From the IMG/VR virus record IMGVR_UViG_3300008954_000142, positions 1 through 35,549 of that record: a DNA stretch of 35,549 bases. One strand, 5' to 3'. Made by a program: the position numbers and the translations under genes. The stretch is from a virus. The notes beneath the pieces are model-generated. The model ran no database searches and was not told where the DNA came from. It saw only the letters and a list, made by a program, of their open reading frames with translations. The number at the start of each line of letters is the position of its first letter. Positions within the stretch are counted from its first letter, which is position 1. Below are positions 10,066 through 17,070 of the stretch, one piece after another.

Positions 10066-10485
10066 TCAATTCAAATAGGGTTTAGGAGTTGACTTTTGAA
10101 GCTCTACCCAATCCTTCCAATCGTCTTTTTCTAACTCCTTTCTCCTCATCATCTCTCTATGATGAACTTGAGCCATGTGTTCTGCAAATATCCTAATCAT
10201 TTTAGGCATATCCACTATAGACTCAATACCTTCTCTCTTATACTTATAATTCTTTAACTCCTCTTCTGTATCTACCCATGTTCCTACCCAATTCCACATT
10301 TGGCCTGGAAGACATTCCCATTCTAATATCAAATACCCAAAATCATGTTCCTCATTCTTTACTGGAAAGAATACATGATGACACCCCATTGATGGGAGAA
10401 ATGGGAACTCTGGTTTTCTATAAAACATATGACGAATCTGAAGTTCAAACCCAGTTCTCAGTTCGTCCCTAGCGGCCCTGTCCAC
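10066..10485 (-). CDS. conserved hypothetical protein of the baseplate block
   Basis: 139 aa with a GTG start; GGAAG lies 7 nt upstream. The protein is rich in Trp, Met and charged residues (ILEWECLPGQMWNWVGTWVD), has no membrane segment and no motif I recognise. Its start overlaps the end of the small basic gene by 17 bp, and its stop touches the start region of the membrane protein that follows, so it is part of the PAAR-to-gp25 translational chain. In T4 order this is near gene 53, but I see no gp53 signature and do not make that call. Confidence 0.7.
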   Translation of the reverse strand: MDRAARDELRTGFELQIRHMFYRKPEFPFLPSMGCHHVFFPVKNEEHDFGYLILEWECLPGQMWNWVGTWVDTEEELKNYKYKREGIESIVDMPKMIRIFAEHMAQVHHREMMRRKELEKDDWKDWVELQKSTPKPYLN

Positions 10486-10603
10486 GATATCGCTTCCAGT
10501 TTCGTCTTTTGTGTTTATTCAAAGGTCTAGATCTCCGACTCTTACCTATAGAAGTTTTCTTAGGTGATGTTTTAATTTTAACTAATGACTTTGCCTTAGC
10601 CAT
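10469..10603 (-). CDS. small basic conserved protein (44 aa)
   Basis: 44 aa starting MAKAKSLVKIKTSPKKTSIG and ending in a cluster of basic residues (KHKRRNWKRYRGQGR). The start is fixed by a TAATG overlap with the stop of the PAAR gene; a longer upstream frame would run backwards through PAAR and is not credible. It is highly basic with no predicted membrane segment, so nucleic-acid or virion binding is possible. A protein of this kind appears in the same place in related marine phages, but I know no function. Confidence 0.7.
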   Translation of the reverse strand: MAKAKSLVKIKTSPKKTSIGKSRRSRPLNKHKRRNWKRYRGQGR

Positions 10604-10908
10604 TATGCACCACTTCCTGCACCTACAGTAGATCCACCACCTACAATCATACAACCACATGAAAGCATATCACCTATTCTCGCAATCTTTTTACCTTCAG
10701 CGGTTGCAGTAGGAGAACCTTGAGTTATAGTGCCATTGAGAACTGGTGAATTTGGTGCCACACAAGGTGATACTGTTCCATCACCCACTACTGCGGCCGC
10801 AGCTCCATTTAACATAACACTAGGGGCGCCTGGACCACCAAGTACATTTGGTGGGTATGGTCCATGTCCAGAAGTTTGATCACCTACTCTTGCCATTGAT
10901 CCGGCCAT
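10603..10908 (-). CDS. PAAR-motif baseplate spike tip protein
   Basis: 101 aa. The repeating Gly-rich pattern (MARVGDQTSGHGPYPPNVLG, PSVMLNGAAAAVVGDGTVSP, KKIARIGDMLSCGCMIVGGG) is the PAAR fold, a small cone that caps the VgrG/gp5 beta-helix spike and coordinates a metal ion. T4 has the counterpart gp5.4. It is preceded by AAGGAG and lies two genes downstream of gp5, as expected for a hub component. Confidence 0.88.
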   Translation of the reverse strand: MAGSMARVGDQTSGHGPYPPNVLGGPGAPSVMLNGAAAAVVGDGTVSPCVAPNSPVLNGTITQGSPTATAEGKKIARIGDMLSCGCMIVGGGSTVGAGSGA

Positions 10909-10920
10909 ATTATCTCCTTA

Positions 10921-11682
10921 TTATTGCCATGTGCTAGGATCGGGAACTGCATCTAAACTCTTATATGCATTTTCATAATCTTGTTTATACCGATCCCTAT
11001 CTGTACTAAAGTTATTTAGGATTTTTATAGTAAAAGTTGCAGTAGTAGAACTAGCATGAGCTGCAAGTGGTGGTTTTAACCCAAAACCTAACTCAAAAGT
11101 TATAATAAATTCTCCATTATCTCTACCATACCCTTCACTTTTAACTTTTGCATAATCCGATCCATTAAATTTTGGAATATATGCTTCAGGAGTCCAAGGC
11201 ACAACCCAATCATTTAATTCTAAAATATCTCCCTCAATCGTTGCAGTTGTAACTGAAGTACCAACTCCTGCTACAGCAACGACACCATCATTTTCTATCT
11301 TTATTTTAATATCTGGGAATATATCAAAAGTACCAGTTGCAGTAGTTGGTAATGTTGATGGATGATTGAGTCCACTTAAAGAATCTCCCAAATATGAACT
11401 GGGCATTGAAACAGAATTTAAAGTTATTATAGGGCCTGCAAGTTCTTCTAAACCATCTAATGGAGTGCCTGGACCACCAGCTGGTGGAGCAGTAAAGGGT
11501 AAATTTATAGCTTCTGTTACCGACATTACTGCCGGAGTAGTCATTGTAAAAGATGTTTTATTATTAAGTGGTGGCTCGGTTATAGGAGTAGGTGGGGTTA
11601 TTGATGCATCAAGGACATCCCCACCATCATCTCCTACTACAGTAACAGTGTGCATCGTCATATATTGAGGTCTGGCGGGCAT
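10921..11682 (-). CDS. hypothetical structural protein between gp5 and PAAR
   Basis: 253 aa. The start overlaps the gp5 stop (TAATG), and the gene ends 12 bp before PAAR, so it is translated with the hub spike. It has a Pro/Thr-rich N-terminal third (ASITPPTPITEPPLNNKTSF), then a beta-rich middle and a charged helical C-terminus (RDRYKQDYENAYKSLDAVPD). I do not recognise a family. Position suggests a spike or hub accessory protein. Confidence 0.75.
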   Translation of the reverse strand: MPARPQYMTMHTVTVVGDDGGDVLDASITPPTPITEPPLNNKTSFTMTTPAVMSVTEAINLPFTAPPAGGPGTPLDGLEELAGPIITLNSVSMPSSYLGDSLSGLNHPSTLPTTATGTFDIFPDIKIKIENDGVVAVAGVGTSVTTATIEGDILELNDWVVPWTPEAYIPKFNGSDYAKVKSEGYGRDNGEFIITFELGFGLKPPLAAHASSTTATFTIKILNNFSTDRDRYKQDYENAYKSLDAVPDPSTWQ

Positions 11683-13031
11683 TAGTTAAAACTCACTGTT
11701 GCACCTTTGATCGTTGTAGCAGCAGATGCTTCGGCTGTCAACGCCGCAGAGGTCTTAATTGTTAATGCACCAGTACTTTCAATATTTGTTGCACCAGTAA
11801 TTTCTGTTTTGAGAGCGGCTCCAAAAGTTTGTGTAACGGCTTTAGATACATCAATAGTCCATGTATCACTAAAGGTTTGAGAAACAGCTTTAGATACATC
11901 TTGTGTCCATGTATCTGAATATGTCTGGGCAACCGCTCCAGTAATTGTTTCGGTAAGAGTATTATTGTAAGTGTGTATAACAGCCCCCTCAATGGTTACT
12001 GTTTCCGTTCCAGCAGTTATCGTAGTTTCTCTATTTCCTTCTGTGATAGTTTCATACAAATTTCCTTTGGATATGACATAAGAAACTGTTCCTAGAGGAT
12101 CAGACCCAATTGAAGATTTAGCCCCATCCCTAGTTTCTTCTCCTGTACAATGTATATTCATATTTCCATCAACAGTCAAAGAATAATTTCCTTTAATATA
12201 AGTATCTTGATTTCCTCCAATAATAGTAGTCATATTAACATGATCGGGAGTCTTGAGGACAACATTACCACCCTTATCAATTTCAAAAAATGTACCTAAT
12301 CTATGGAAAATTTGGATTCTTTCATTTCCTTCTGTATCATCAAACTCTACATAATGTCCACTCTCTGATTCAAATACATGATTGAAAGGATAGGCAGATT
12401 TTTCCTGAGTAGATGGTTCTTGTTGTAATTCTGTTTCTTTTAAGGATTTTCCAACAAGATATTTCCATTTAGTATGAACTTTATCATTTTTGTCAGAACC
12501 GCCCTTAATGGCATAAGAAGCATGAGCTTGAGTAAACTTGGAAAAGTCCCAACCACTCGAAGTATCACTAGGATCATTTTGTGCAAGCAGATTGGTATCT
12601 GCCATATTCACATAAGATGATGTTGGGTATTTACTATTAGGATCTTTAAATCCACCCCCTTTAGAAAATCCACCAGCTTCACTTGAGGCTATTTCTGTAA
12701 ATTCTGACGGACTTCCTGTATTCTTTCCTGGCAATGTACCTAAAATAATAGGTTCCTGCATTGCAGGATCTCTAAAGAATCCCAGAACCCAAGTACCTTC
12801 CAGAAGAAAATGAGGTGAAACACCAATACCAGAATTACCACCAGCTGTGACTGGCATCATTACATGGGCCCAAGGTAAATCGGATGTAGGAATTTTAGAG
12901 GTATTCTCAGTATGATACCCTAAAGCCCTAACACGAACTCTACTACAATGTTCTGGATCTTGACGATCTTCAACTACTCCAACGAACCAATTGAAACCAT
13001 CTTTACCCATAAAATAAGATGCATTTTCCAT
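11682..13031 (-). CDS. 5: baseplate hub spike gp5-like, without lysozyme domain
   Basis: 449 aa from the ATG at 13031 (MENASYFMGKDGFNWFVGVV). Residues about 12-105 are the gp5/VgrG OB fold (VEDRQDPEHCSRVRVRALGY, then WVLGFFRDPAMQEPIILGTL). After a linker, the C-terminal third is a repetitive beta-helix (GNYSLTVDGNMNIHCTGEET, then repeats such as QTYSDTWTQDVSKAV), as in the gp5C needle. The T4 lysozyme domain that normally lies between them is absent; the linker is only about 100 residues with no catalytic pattern. A longer frame starting with GTG at 13076 would begin inside a terminator hairpin and is rejected. A late-promoter-like box lies just upstream. Confidence 0.88.
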   Translation of the reverse strand: MENASYFMGKDGFNWFVGVVEDRQDPEHCSRVRVRALGYHTENTSKIPTSDLPWAHVMMPVTAGGNSGIGVSPHFLLEGTWVLGFFRDPAMQEPIILGTLPGKNTGSPSEFTEIASSEAGGFSKGGGFKDPNSKYPTSSYVNMADTNLLAQNDPSDTSSGWDFSKFTQAHASYAIKGGSDKNDKVHTKWKYLVGKSLKETELQQEPSTQEKSAYPFNHVFESESGHYVEFDDTEGNERIQIFHRLGTFFEIDKGGNVVLKTPDHVNMTTIIGGNQDTYIKGNYSLTVDGNMNIHCTGEETRDGAKSSIGSDPLGTVSYVISKGNLYETITEGNRETTITAGTETVTIEGAVIHTYNNTLTETITGAVAQTYSDTWTQDVSKAVSQTFSDTWTIDVSKAVTQTFGAALKTEITGATNIESTGALTIKTSAALTAEASAATTIKGATVSFN

Positions 13032-13036
13032 AAGAA

Positions 13037-13044
13037 TATTTATT
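13037..13044 (-). promoter_or_regulatory. putative late promoter of gp5, very close to its ATG
   Basis: The minus strand reads AATAAATA (7 of 8 to the T4 late box) followed by TTCTT and ATG. Late transcripts normally start a few bases after the box, which would make the gp5 mRNA leaderless or nearly so. No Shine-Dalgarno is visible. It lies just downstream of the early terminator, where a late start is needed. Confidence 0.45.
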
Positions 13045-13059
13045 CTAATAAGTGGGCCT

Positions 13060-13091
13060 AAAAAAAGGGGGAACACCCGAAAGTGTTCCCC
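13060..13091 (-). terminator. rho-independent terminator ending the early block
   Basis: A perfect 9-bp stem (GGGGAACAC / GTGTTCCCC, 13068-13076 with 13083-13091) with a six-base loop is followed on the minus strand by CTTTTTTT. It lies 35 bp after the stop of the 182-aa early gene and separates early transcription from the late gp5 operon. Confidence 0.88.
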
Positions 13092-13125
13092 TCAAAAATG
13101 AAAGTAAATCCAAGTATGTATGAAA

Positions 13126-13674
13126 CTACGCAGACATAGCTTCTCTCGCAATTTCTTTCATAGATGAACTGTGGTATCTATCAACCACTTCTTCAAGGAT
13201 TTCAGAATACTCGGCGTATTCATCTCCGTAAGATCTCAGTCGAGAAACAGTCCTTCGTCCTTCACGAACAAAGGAAATGACCAGATCTGAAAACCCATTC
13301 CAAGTTGAACTGTATTCAGCGAACCTTCCGATTCCTGAAACAGTAGTAGACCAAGTAGAAACAATCCATCTTCCTTCAGTCCAGAGATACCCAAACTCAA
13401 GGTGACTGTTTTCTCTCAGATATTCTTCAAACTCAGACCTTGACTCAAAGATCTCAGCTTCTTCTGTATGAACTGACTCTGAAAGGGAAACTTCCATGTC
13501 TTCTGACAGGGAACTGAAATACCCAGCAGAGGAAACCCTCTCTGCCGATTCTTCAGAACTATAATGTTCCAGAAGTGTCATTCCGACACCAGTTTCATAT
13601 CCATCGTAATGGACATACGAACTAACAACTGACCCATCACTTCTCAGATAGGCAACAACTGAATTTGTACTCAT
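13126..13674 (-). CDS. conserved phage protein of unknown function (182 aa)
   Basis: 182 aa; GGAGATTTGAT precedes the ATG. The N-terminus (VVAYLRSDGSVVSSYVHYDG, then GVGMTLLEHYSSEESAERV and GYFSSLSEDME) follows a pattern seen in many phages: a domain with a YxHxDGYxxGVGxxLLEHY core and no assigned function. The C-terminal half is acidic and helical (DEYAEYSEILEEVVDRYHSS). It is transcribed from the early promoter at 13742 and ended by the strong terminator at 13060, so it is a single-gene early unit. Confidence 0.8.
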   Translation of the reverse strand: MSTNSVVAYLRSDGSVVSSYVHYDGYETGVGMTLLEHYSSEESAERVSSAGYFSSLSEDMEVSLSESVHTEEAEIFESRSEFEEYLRENSHLEFGYLWTEGRWIVSTWSTTVSGIGRFAEYSSTWNGFSDLVISFVREGRRTVSRLRSYGDEYAEYSEILEEVVDRYHSSSMKEIAREAMSA

Positions 13675-13741
13675 ATCAAATCTCCAAAGGGAGTTAAAAA
13701 AGAAAGAAAGGATTTATTTCCTCTCTCATCGTTACATTAGT

Positions 13742-13770
13742 ATTATATCAAACGATCTAACCATTGTCAA
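13742..13770 (-). promoter_or_regulatory. early sigma70-type promoter (copy 1)
   Basis: Minus strand: AAAAAAAGAC then TTGACA, 17-bp spacer, TATAAT. Both hexamers match the bacterial consensus perfectly and an A-tract lies upstream. It drives the 182-aa gene that starts 68 bp downstream. Confidence 0.85.
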
Positions 13771-13780
13771 GTCTTTTTTT

Positions 13781-13890
13781 AACTTTTTTAACAAAGGGTC
13801 ATTGGGACTTCCGGCCTGCCGTCCTTCACATCCCTTTGTCTCACCACCATGAGAACGGGCAGAATTGTTAGACCCCTTGTCAAAAAAGTT
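13781..13890 (-). ncRNA. candidate structured RNA element
   Basis: Arms 13781-13800 and 13871-13890 are inverted copies matching at 18 of 20 positions. They enclose about 70 nt of GC-rich sequence holding further nested pairings: CTGCC with GGCAG, and TCTCA with TGAGA around TGGTGG. No reading frame of note is present. The whole 13675-14057 gap holds only this element, the hairpin at 13905 and early promoter copy 1. It could be a small RNA, a 3'-UTR structure of the 14058 gene, or a DNA element; the strand is assumed from the flanking genes. Confidence 0.4.
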
Positions 13891-13904
13891 AAATGAAAAA
13901 CCAT

Positions 13905-13943
13905 GGCCCCTGTTCCGTTACTGAACACTGACAAACAGGGACC
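13905..13943 (-). terminator. hairpin with T-run, probable terminator
   Basis: On the minus strand GGTCCCTGTT pairs with AACAGGGGCC (10 bp, one G-T) around a 19-nt loop and is followed by ATGGTTTTTC. It lies 115 bp after the stop of the 116-aa gene. The T-run is offset by three bases, so termination strength is uncertain. Confidence 0.45.
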
Positions 13944-14057
13944 ACATAATCAACCTACCTCCAAGCACAACTAGGGGAACTACCCACGCATCAGAGATGT
14001 TATCTCACTATAGCGTCTTGGAACCTCATCCACCTCGCTTACCTCGGTTGACTTAGG

Positions 14058-14408
14058 CTACCTTAGTCCAGACCAATTCATGTCTGGATCATTGAACATA
14101 TCAATCGCTTCCGAGCGATGCATTCTTTCTATTGCTTCATCGACCTTGCGTTCCACAACAACGTGTTCTGGCTCCTCAAGATCGGTATCAACAATTTCCA
14201 TGTGTTCATCCTCTGGAATGTCAATCCATCTCCAATTCTCTCTACGTTCCAAATCTACAGGAATCACACAAATCTTAGTAGAAAGAACAGAGGAGTCTTG
14301 ACCATCAGTATTGATGACCTTCCACAAATCGCCATTCTCACGAATACGATTCTTACCATGTCTGGTCTTACCAGACATCTTAATAATATCACCAGCAAAG
14401 AATTTCAT
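14058..14408 (-). CDS. hypothetical early protein (116 aa)
   Basis: 116 aa. Its ATG overlaps the stop of the 42-aa gene before it (TAATG). The N-terminus (FFAGDIIKMSGKTRHGKNRI, then NGDLWKVI) looks like a small SH3-like or OB-like beta-barrel; the C-terminus is acidic and helical (DTDLEEPEHVVVERKVDEAI). I recognise no family. Transcribed from the early promoter at 14562. Confidence 0.7.
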   Translation of the reverse strand: MKFFAGDIIKMSGKTRHGKNRIRENGDLWKVINTDGQDSSVLSTKICVIPVDLERRENWRWIDIPEDEHMEIVDTDLEEPEHVVVERKVDEAIERMHRSEAIDMFNDPDMNWSGLR

Positions 14409-14536
14409 TAGAACCTCACTTTCTTACGGCAAAGGGATTTGGAAAGGCGTTTCTTGTCACAACCTTTCCGTTTGGTTGAGAAACGAGTCATGCGAAGCAC
14501 GGCATCGATTTTTTTGATTTCAGATAGTGTTTTCAT
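14408..14536 (-). CDS. small basic protein (42 aa)
   Basis: 42 aa, MKTLSEIKKIDAVLRMTRFS followed by TKRKGCDKKRLSKSLCRKKV. AGAGGAAT precedes the ATG, and the stop overlaps the next start (TAATG). About one third of residues are Lys or Arg and two cysteines are present; no family recognised. It is the first gene after the early promoter at 14562. Confidence 0.6.
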   Translation of the reverse strand: MKTLSEIKKIDAVLRMTRFSTKRKGCDKKRLSKSLCRKKVRF

Positions 14537-14561
14537 AATTCCTCTCTCATCTTTCACTTAC

Positions 14562-14590
14562 AGTATATCAAAAGGACAATCATTTGTCAA
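14562..14590 (-). promoter_or_regulatory. early sigma70-type promoter (copy 2)
   Basis: Minus strand: AAAAAAAGAC TTGACA, 17-bp spacer, TATACT. It overlaps the last codons of the 81-aa gene upstream and drives the 42-aa and 116-aa genes. Confidence 0.83.
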
Positions 14591-14825
14591 GTCTTTTTTT
14601 CCTTGCATTCATCTTTTTTTCTGCAAGACGAAGCCTCTTGTATTCCTTACGATTCTCTCCGTTACGATACTCACCTTTAGAGGTATCCCAGAACAAAAAG
14701 GCTTTACTAGCCACTTGTTTAGCAGCTTGTAACTCTAGGGTCTTGGGACTTGTTTTTGGTTTCATGTTCTCACGAATCCACTCACGTTGTGGTGACATTG
14801 CACCCATTACTTTTTTATCAGACAT
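14580..14825 (-). CDS. hypothetical basic protein (81 aa)
   Basis: 81 aa, MSDKKVMGAMSPQREWIREN with a Lys/Arg-rich C-terminus (RKEYKRLRLAEKKMNARKKR). Its last 11 bases overlap the -35 region of early promoter 2. The motif SKAFLFWDTSKGEYRNGENR is not one I can place. It overlaps the small membrane peptide before it by 19 bp. Confidence 0.6.
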   Translation of the reverse strand: MSDKKVMGAMSPQREWIRENMKPKTSPKTLELQAAKQVASKAFLFWDTSKGEYRNGENRKEYKRLRLAEKKMNARKKRLDK

Positions 14826-14899
14826 TCTATACCTTTCATTAGAAGTAAAATACCCAGCCCCACCGAGGCAAAACTGAGTAGTAGAAATAAATCAACCAT
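14807..14899 (-). CDS. single-helix membrane micro-protein (30 aa)
   Basis: 30 aa: MVDLFLLLSFASVGLGILLL then MKGIECLIKK. One transmembrane helix followed by a positive tail. The start overlaps the end of the 95-aa gene by 8 bp and the stop overlaps the 81-aa gene, suggesting coupling. No strong ribosome site is visible, so its reality rests on the hydrophobic composition and tight packing. Confidence 0.45.
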   Translation of the reverse strand: MVDLFLLLSFASVGLGILLLMKGIECLIKK

Positions 14900-15179
14900 A
14901 GTATGTCTCACTTTCAAAAGAGTCAGCGAGAGCATTAAGTTCATCCATAGAGATCAGTTCGACCTCTTCAATAGTCTCCTTGTATTTTCGGATCTTTAAT
15001 TCAACTGTCTCTTCATTGTGAACCTCATGAAGTTCTGTCTCCAAATAGATCTCCCTCTCGTTCATTGCAGTCTCTTTCGAGCAATACAATCCAAGAGACT
15101 CTTCACGAATCGGTTCATATTCAGATTCTCGAAACCTACGAATCAGTTCCCAATATGTATTCTTTTTTGTTCTACCCAT
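14892..15179 (-). CDS. hypothetical acidic early protein (95 aa)
   Basis: 95 aa from the ATG at 15179 (MGRTKKNTYWELIRRFRESE); AGGA lies 6 nt upstream. A longer frame would begin inside the terminator hairpin at 15193. The protein is Glu-rich and mostly helical (NEREIYLETELHEVHNEETV). Lying just past a terminator, it must be reached by read-through from the promoter at 15646 or from an unseen start. Confidence 0.65.
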   Translation of the reverse strand: MGRTKKNTYWELIRRFRESEYEPIREESLGLYCSKETAMNEREIYLETELHEVHNEETVELKIRKYKETIEEVELISMDELNALADSFESETYYG

Positions 15180-15192
15180 ATTCATCCTATAG

Positions 15193-15213
15193 AAAAGGGG
15201 GCTTGTTGCCCCC
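15193..15213 (-). terminator. intrinsic terminator after the 127-aa gene
   Basis: GGGGGC and GCCCCC form a 6-bp GC-only stem (15197-15202 with 15208-15213) around AACAA, followed on the minus strand by TTTTCT. The short T-run suggests partial read-through into the following gene. Confidence 0.7.
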
Positions 15214-15220
15214 AAGGTTA

Positions 15221-15604
15221 TCAATCCATCCGACTGTCAACATAACATCGGATACCTTCTTCACCAAGAACTCTGGCGAAGGCTTCACAATACGCCTCTT
15301 TACGAGCAAGAGACTGTCCGAACTCTCGGCAAGTCATGTAGAAACCACCATAATAGTGCTTCCAACCAAGACCATACTTCTTGAGAAGTGAAACGAACTT
15401 ACCACGGGCGGGCTTAATTACCACACCAGCGAAACCACACGCACCACCCTCAACAAAGTAGGTGGGCTTGGAGTGATCAATGTCACTTCCAAAAGGGGTT
15501 GAAGGAGTCCCAACGATCATTGGGGTTACTTTTTCGCCGTTTCCGGCACGCATCCCTGCGAGATGAGCTTTTTCGTAAAGCTCTCGTTCTGTACTTTTAC
15601 TCAT
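15221..15604 (-). CDS. conserved phage protein of unknown function (127 aa)
   Basis: 127 aa, with CGGAGATCGAA before the ATG. The segment TYFVEGGACGFAGVVIKPAR, then HYYGGFYMTCREFGQSLARK and a final SRMD, matches a widespread small phage family without known function. The conserved aromatic/Gly pattern suggests a compact alpha-beta fold. Single-gene unit between the early promoter at 15646 and the terminator at 15193. Confidence 0.75.
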   Translation of the reverse strand: MSKSTERELYEKAHLAGMRAGNGEKVTPMIVGTPSTPFGSDIDHSKPTYFVEGGACGFAGVVIKPARGKFVSLLKKYGLGWKHYYGGFYMTCREFGQSLARKEAYCEAFARVLGEEGIRCYVDSRMD

Positions 15605-15645
15605 TTCGATCTCCGAAAGAGGTTATCAATTAACTCAACAATTAT

Positions 15646-15674
15646 ATAATATCACACTTGAGACAATTTGTCAA
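15646..15674 (-). promoter_or_regulatory. early sigma70-type promoter (copy 3, divergent upstream box)
   Basis: Minus strand: TTGACA, 17-bp spacer, TATTAT. The A-tract found in most copies is replaced by CAGGCC, so this may be a weaker copy. It serves the 127-aa gene. Confidence 0.75.
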
Positions 15675-15683
15675 GGCCTGGTT

Positions 15684-15860
15684 TTATAAAACCAACTCAC
15701 CCCGATCCATTGCTTCAATAGCCCTAGCACGAAGCCGAGCAATGTCCAAGGAATCCATCTCATGCTCCTCAGCAATTTCTGCAATCCGAGCATCCAAACG
15801 AGCTCGTCTTTCAATTGCAAAATCTCTTGCGATACTTTCTGCGATTTCCAAACTTTCCAT
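15684..15860 (-). CDS. hypothetical helical protein (58 aa)
   Basis: 58 aa from the ATG at 15860, chosen because AGGAGAATT precedes it; the frame extends further upstream without a ribosome site. The sequence is almost entirely helical and rich in Ala, Arg, Glu and Ile (MESLEIAESIARDFAIERRA), probably a short coiled coil. Second gene of the unit driven from 16207. Confidence 0.65.
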   Translation of the reverse strand: MESLEIAESIARDFAIERRARLDARIAEIAEEHEMDSLDIARLRARAIEAMDRGELVL

Positions 15861-15870
15861 AATTCTCCTA

Positions 15871-16167
15871 TTAGAGAGTAGTGTACATTCCTGTATGAGA
15901 CTCAAAGAGACTCACCAGCATATCATTATAAACATTGTCGTATGTCCTGACTGACTTCATTTCACCCATCTTAGTTACCTTGGCGAAAGTGACATCATAA
16001 AGATCAAGACCATTCAGACTGACTTCCATGAAATTCGCATTGGTCTTGTTTCGACCAATTCTCATACGAATCCCATTCTCAGTTGACACCATCATTTTGG
16101 CACCTGTCATGACACGAAAGCGATTACCACCTAGTGTCCTGTAAATTTCATTAGCAACATCACTCAT
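15871..16167 (-). CDS. conserved phage protein of unknown function (98 aa)
   Basis: 98 aa from the ATG at 16167 (MSDVANEIYRTLGGNRFRVM), preceded by CGGAGAATGAA. The core NRFRVMTGAKMMVSTENGIR, then SLNGLDLYDVTFAKV and NDMLVSLFESHTGMYTTL, is a very common small phage family of unknown role. First gene after the early promoter at 16207. Confidence 0.75.
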   Translation of the reverse strand: MSDVANEIYRTLGGNRFRVMTGAKMMVSTENGIRMRIGRNKTNANFMEVSLNGLDLYDVTFAKVTKMGEMKSVRTYDNVYNDMLVSLFESHTGMYTTL

Positions 16168-16206
16168 TTCATTCTCCGAAAAGGTTTCTCTCAATCATCA
16201 GTTTAT

Positions 16207-16234
16207 ATTATACCAAATAGAGGTAAATTGTCAA
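16207..16234 (-). promoter_or_regulatory. early sigma70-type promoter (copy 4)
   Basis: Minus strand: AAAAAAAAAGAC TTGACA, 16-bp spacer, TATAAT, with a TGG just before the -10 (extended -10). A long inverted repeat lies immediately upstream of its A-tract. Confidence 0.85.
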
Positions 16235-16245
16235 GTCTTTTTTTT

Positions 16246-16294
16246 TATCCGTCACTTTTCCGTCACTATTGACATGACGGATAAATGACGGATA
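16246..16294. repeat. 20-bp inverted repeat next to an early promoter
   Basis: Arms 16246-16265 and 16275-16294 pair at 18 of 20 positions around a 9-nt loop. Each arm contains two copies of CCGTCA (or TGACGG), so there are four half-sites. It lies between the stop of the 128-aa gene and the promoter at 16207. The minus-strand hairpin is followed by A rather than T, so it is not a typical terminator for the minus-strand genes. Confidence 0.75.
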
Positions 16295-16302
16295 TGTGGT
16301 CA

Positions 16303-16689
16303 TTACAAAGCACCTGTCCAACGGACACGATCAAAAGACCTATCCAGAACATTCCCTCTACGGAAGTTCCTTGCAGGAGTCTTCCAACCAGCGGGCATTA
16401 GAATGTCACCGAACTCAAACTTCTTGTCATCATCAACTGCAACGACAAAAGCCTTGACACTAGTACCATCAGTGACCTTGACATACTTCTTACCCATCGA
16501 GTACTCAAGAGATGCACAATACTCTCGACACATTCGATCTGAAACAGTCTCACCATTCTCATCACGAACCCTCTCAGGATTTCGTGCATTGGAACCACCA
16601 GACCATCTTTTATAGTCATCTCTCATGGCATCCAACATTGCATCCAAACCTTCTACTAGAGCTTCAACTCTTTCACCATATACACTCAT
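16303..16689 (-). CDS. conserved phage protein of unknown function (128 aa)
   Basis: 128 aa with AGGAGATTGTT before the ATG. The C-terminal half (KKYVKVTDGTSVKAFVVAVD, then FEFGDILMPAGWKTPARNFR and RGNVLD) is a common small phage domain, likely a beta-barrel; function unknown. The N-terminal half is helical (GERVEALVEGLDAMLDAMRD). It follows the 37-aa membrane peptide closely. Confidence 0.75.
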   Translation of the reverse strand: MSVYGERVEALVEGLDAMLDAMRDDYKRWSGGSNARNPERVRDENGETVSDRMCREYCASLEYSMGKKYVKVTDGTSVKAFVVAVDDDKKFEFGDILMPAGWKTPARNFRRGNVLDRSFDRVRWTGAL

Positions 16690-16698
16690 AACAATCTC

Positions 16699-16812
16699 CT
16701 ATAAAGAAAAAGCAATTACAAAATTAACATAGACAAGTGCAAGAGCAAATGTCCAACAAACCAAACCTTCAGCTACACTCAAGTAACCAGCACATCTCTT
16801 AGGTATTCTCAT
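16699..16812 (-). CDS. small membrane protein (37 aa)
   Basis: 37 aa: MRIPKRCAGYLSVAEGLVCW then TFALALVYVNFVIAFSL. A basic N-terminus is followed by one long hydrophobic stretch, consistent with a single inner-membrane helix. The stop overlaps the ribosome site of the 128-aa gene. The upstream GGGACAG is a weak ribosome site. It sits just after the terminator at 16841. Confidence 0.5.
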   Translation of the reverse strand: MRIPKRCAGYLSVAEGLVCWTFALALVYVNFVIAFSL

Positions 16813-16840
16813 ATCAACTGTCCCATGAAAAGTTCTCCAA

Positions 16841-16866
16841 AAATTCTGGGGGTCTTGTTGACCCCC
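16841..16866 (-). terminator. intrinsic terminator after the 64-aa gene
   Basis: GGGGGTC and GACCCCC form a 7-bp stem (16848-16854 with 16860-16866) around AACAA, then AGAATTTTTGG on the minus strand. The five-base loop is identical to that of the terminator at 15193. Confidence 0.68.
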
Positions 16867-16875
16867 TTAGTGTGT

Positions 16876-17070
16876 TTAACTGAAATCAACTACGTTAAAG
16901 GTTTTACCATTCAAGATGATGGTCTTGACAACCCTCATCTTATTACGTTCAACTGAACGACCAGAGTCAAACATTGACTCACCAGACTCAAAGAATCTGT
17001 TACTTCCATCATGACCCTCAAAAGTCTTTTTGACCTTTGCGGTAACTGTTGTGGTGTTTACTTCTCCCAT
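16876..17070 (-). CDS. hypothetical early protein (64 aa)
   Basis: 64 aa, MGEVNTTTVTAKVKKTFEGH to ILNGKTFNVVDFS, with GAAAGGAACTA before the ATG. It has a beta-rich N-terminus and a Ser/Gly/Phe-rich centre (RFFESGESMFDSGRSVERNK). No recognised family. Single-gene unit between the early promoter at 17130 and the terminator at 16841. Confidence 0.65.
   Translation of the reverse strand: MGEVNTTTVTAKVKKTFEGHDGSNRFFESGESMFDSGRSVERNKMRVVKTIILNGKTFNVVDFS

Noticed and set aside
13871-13890. TTGACA on the minus strand at about 13877-13882 as another early promoter
   Set aside because: No -10 hexamer lies 15-19 bp downstream; the sequence is part of the inverted-repeat arm.
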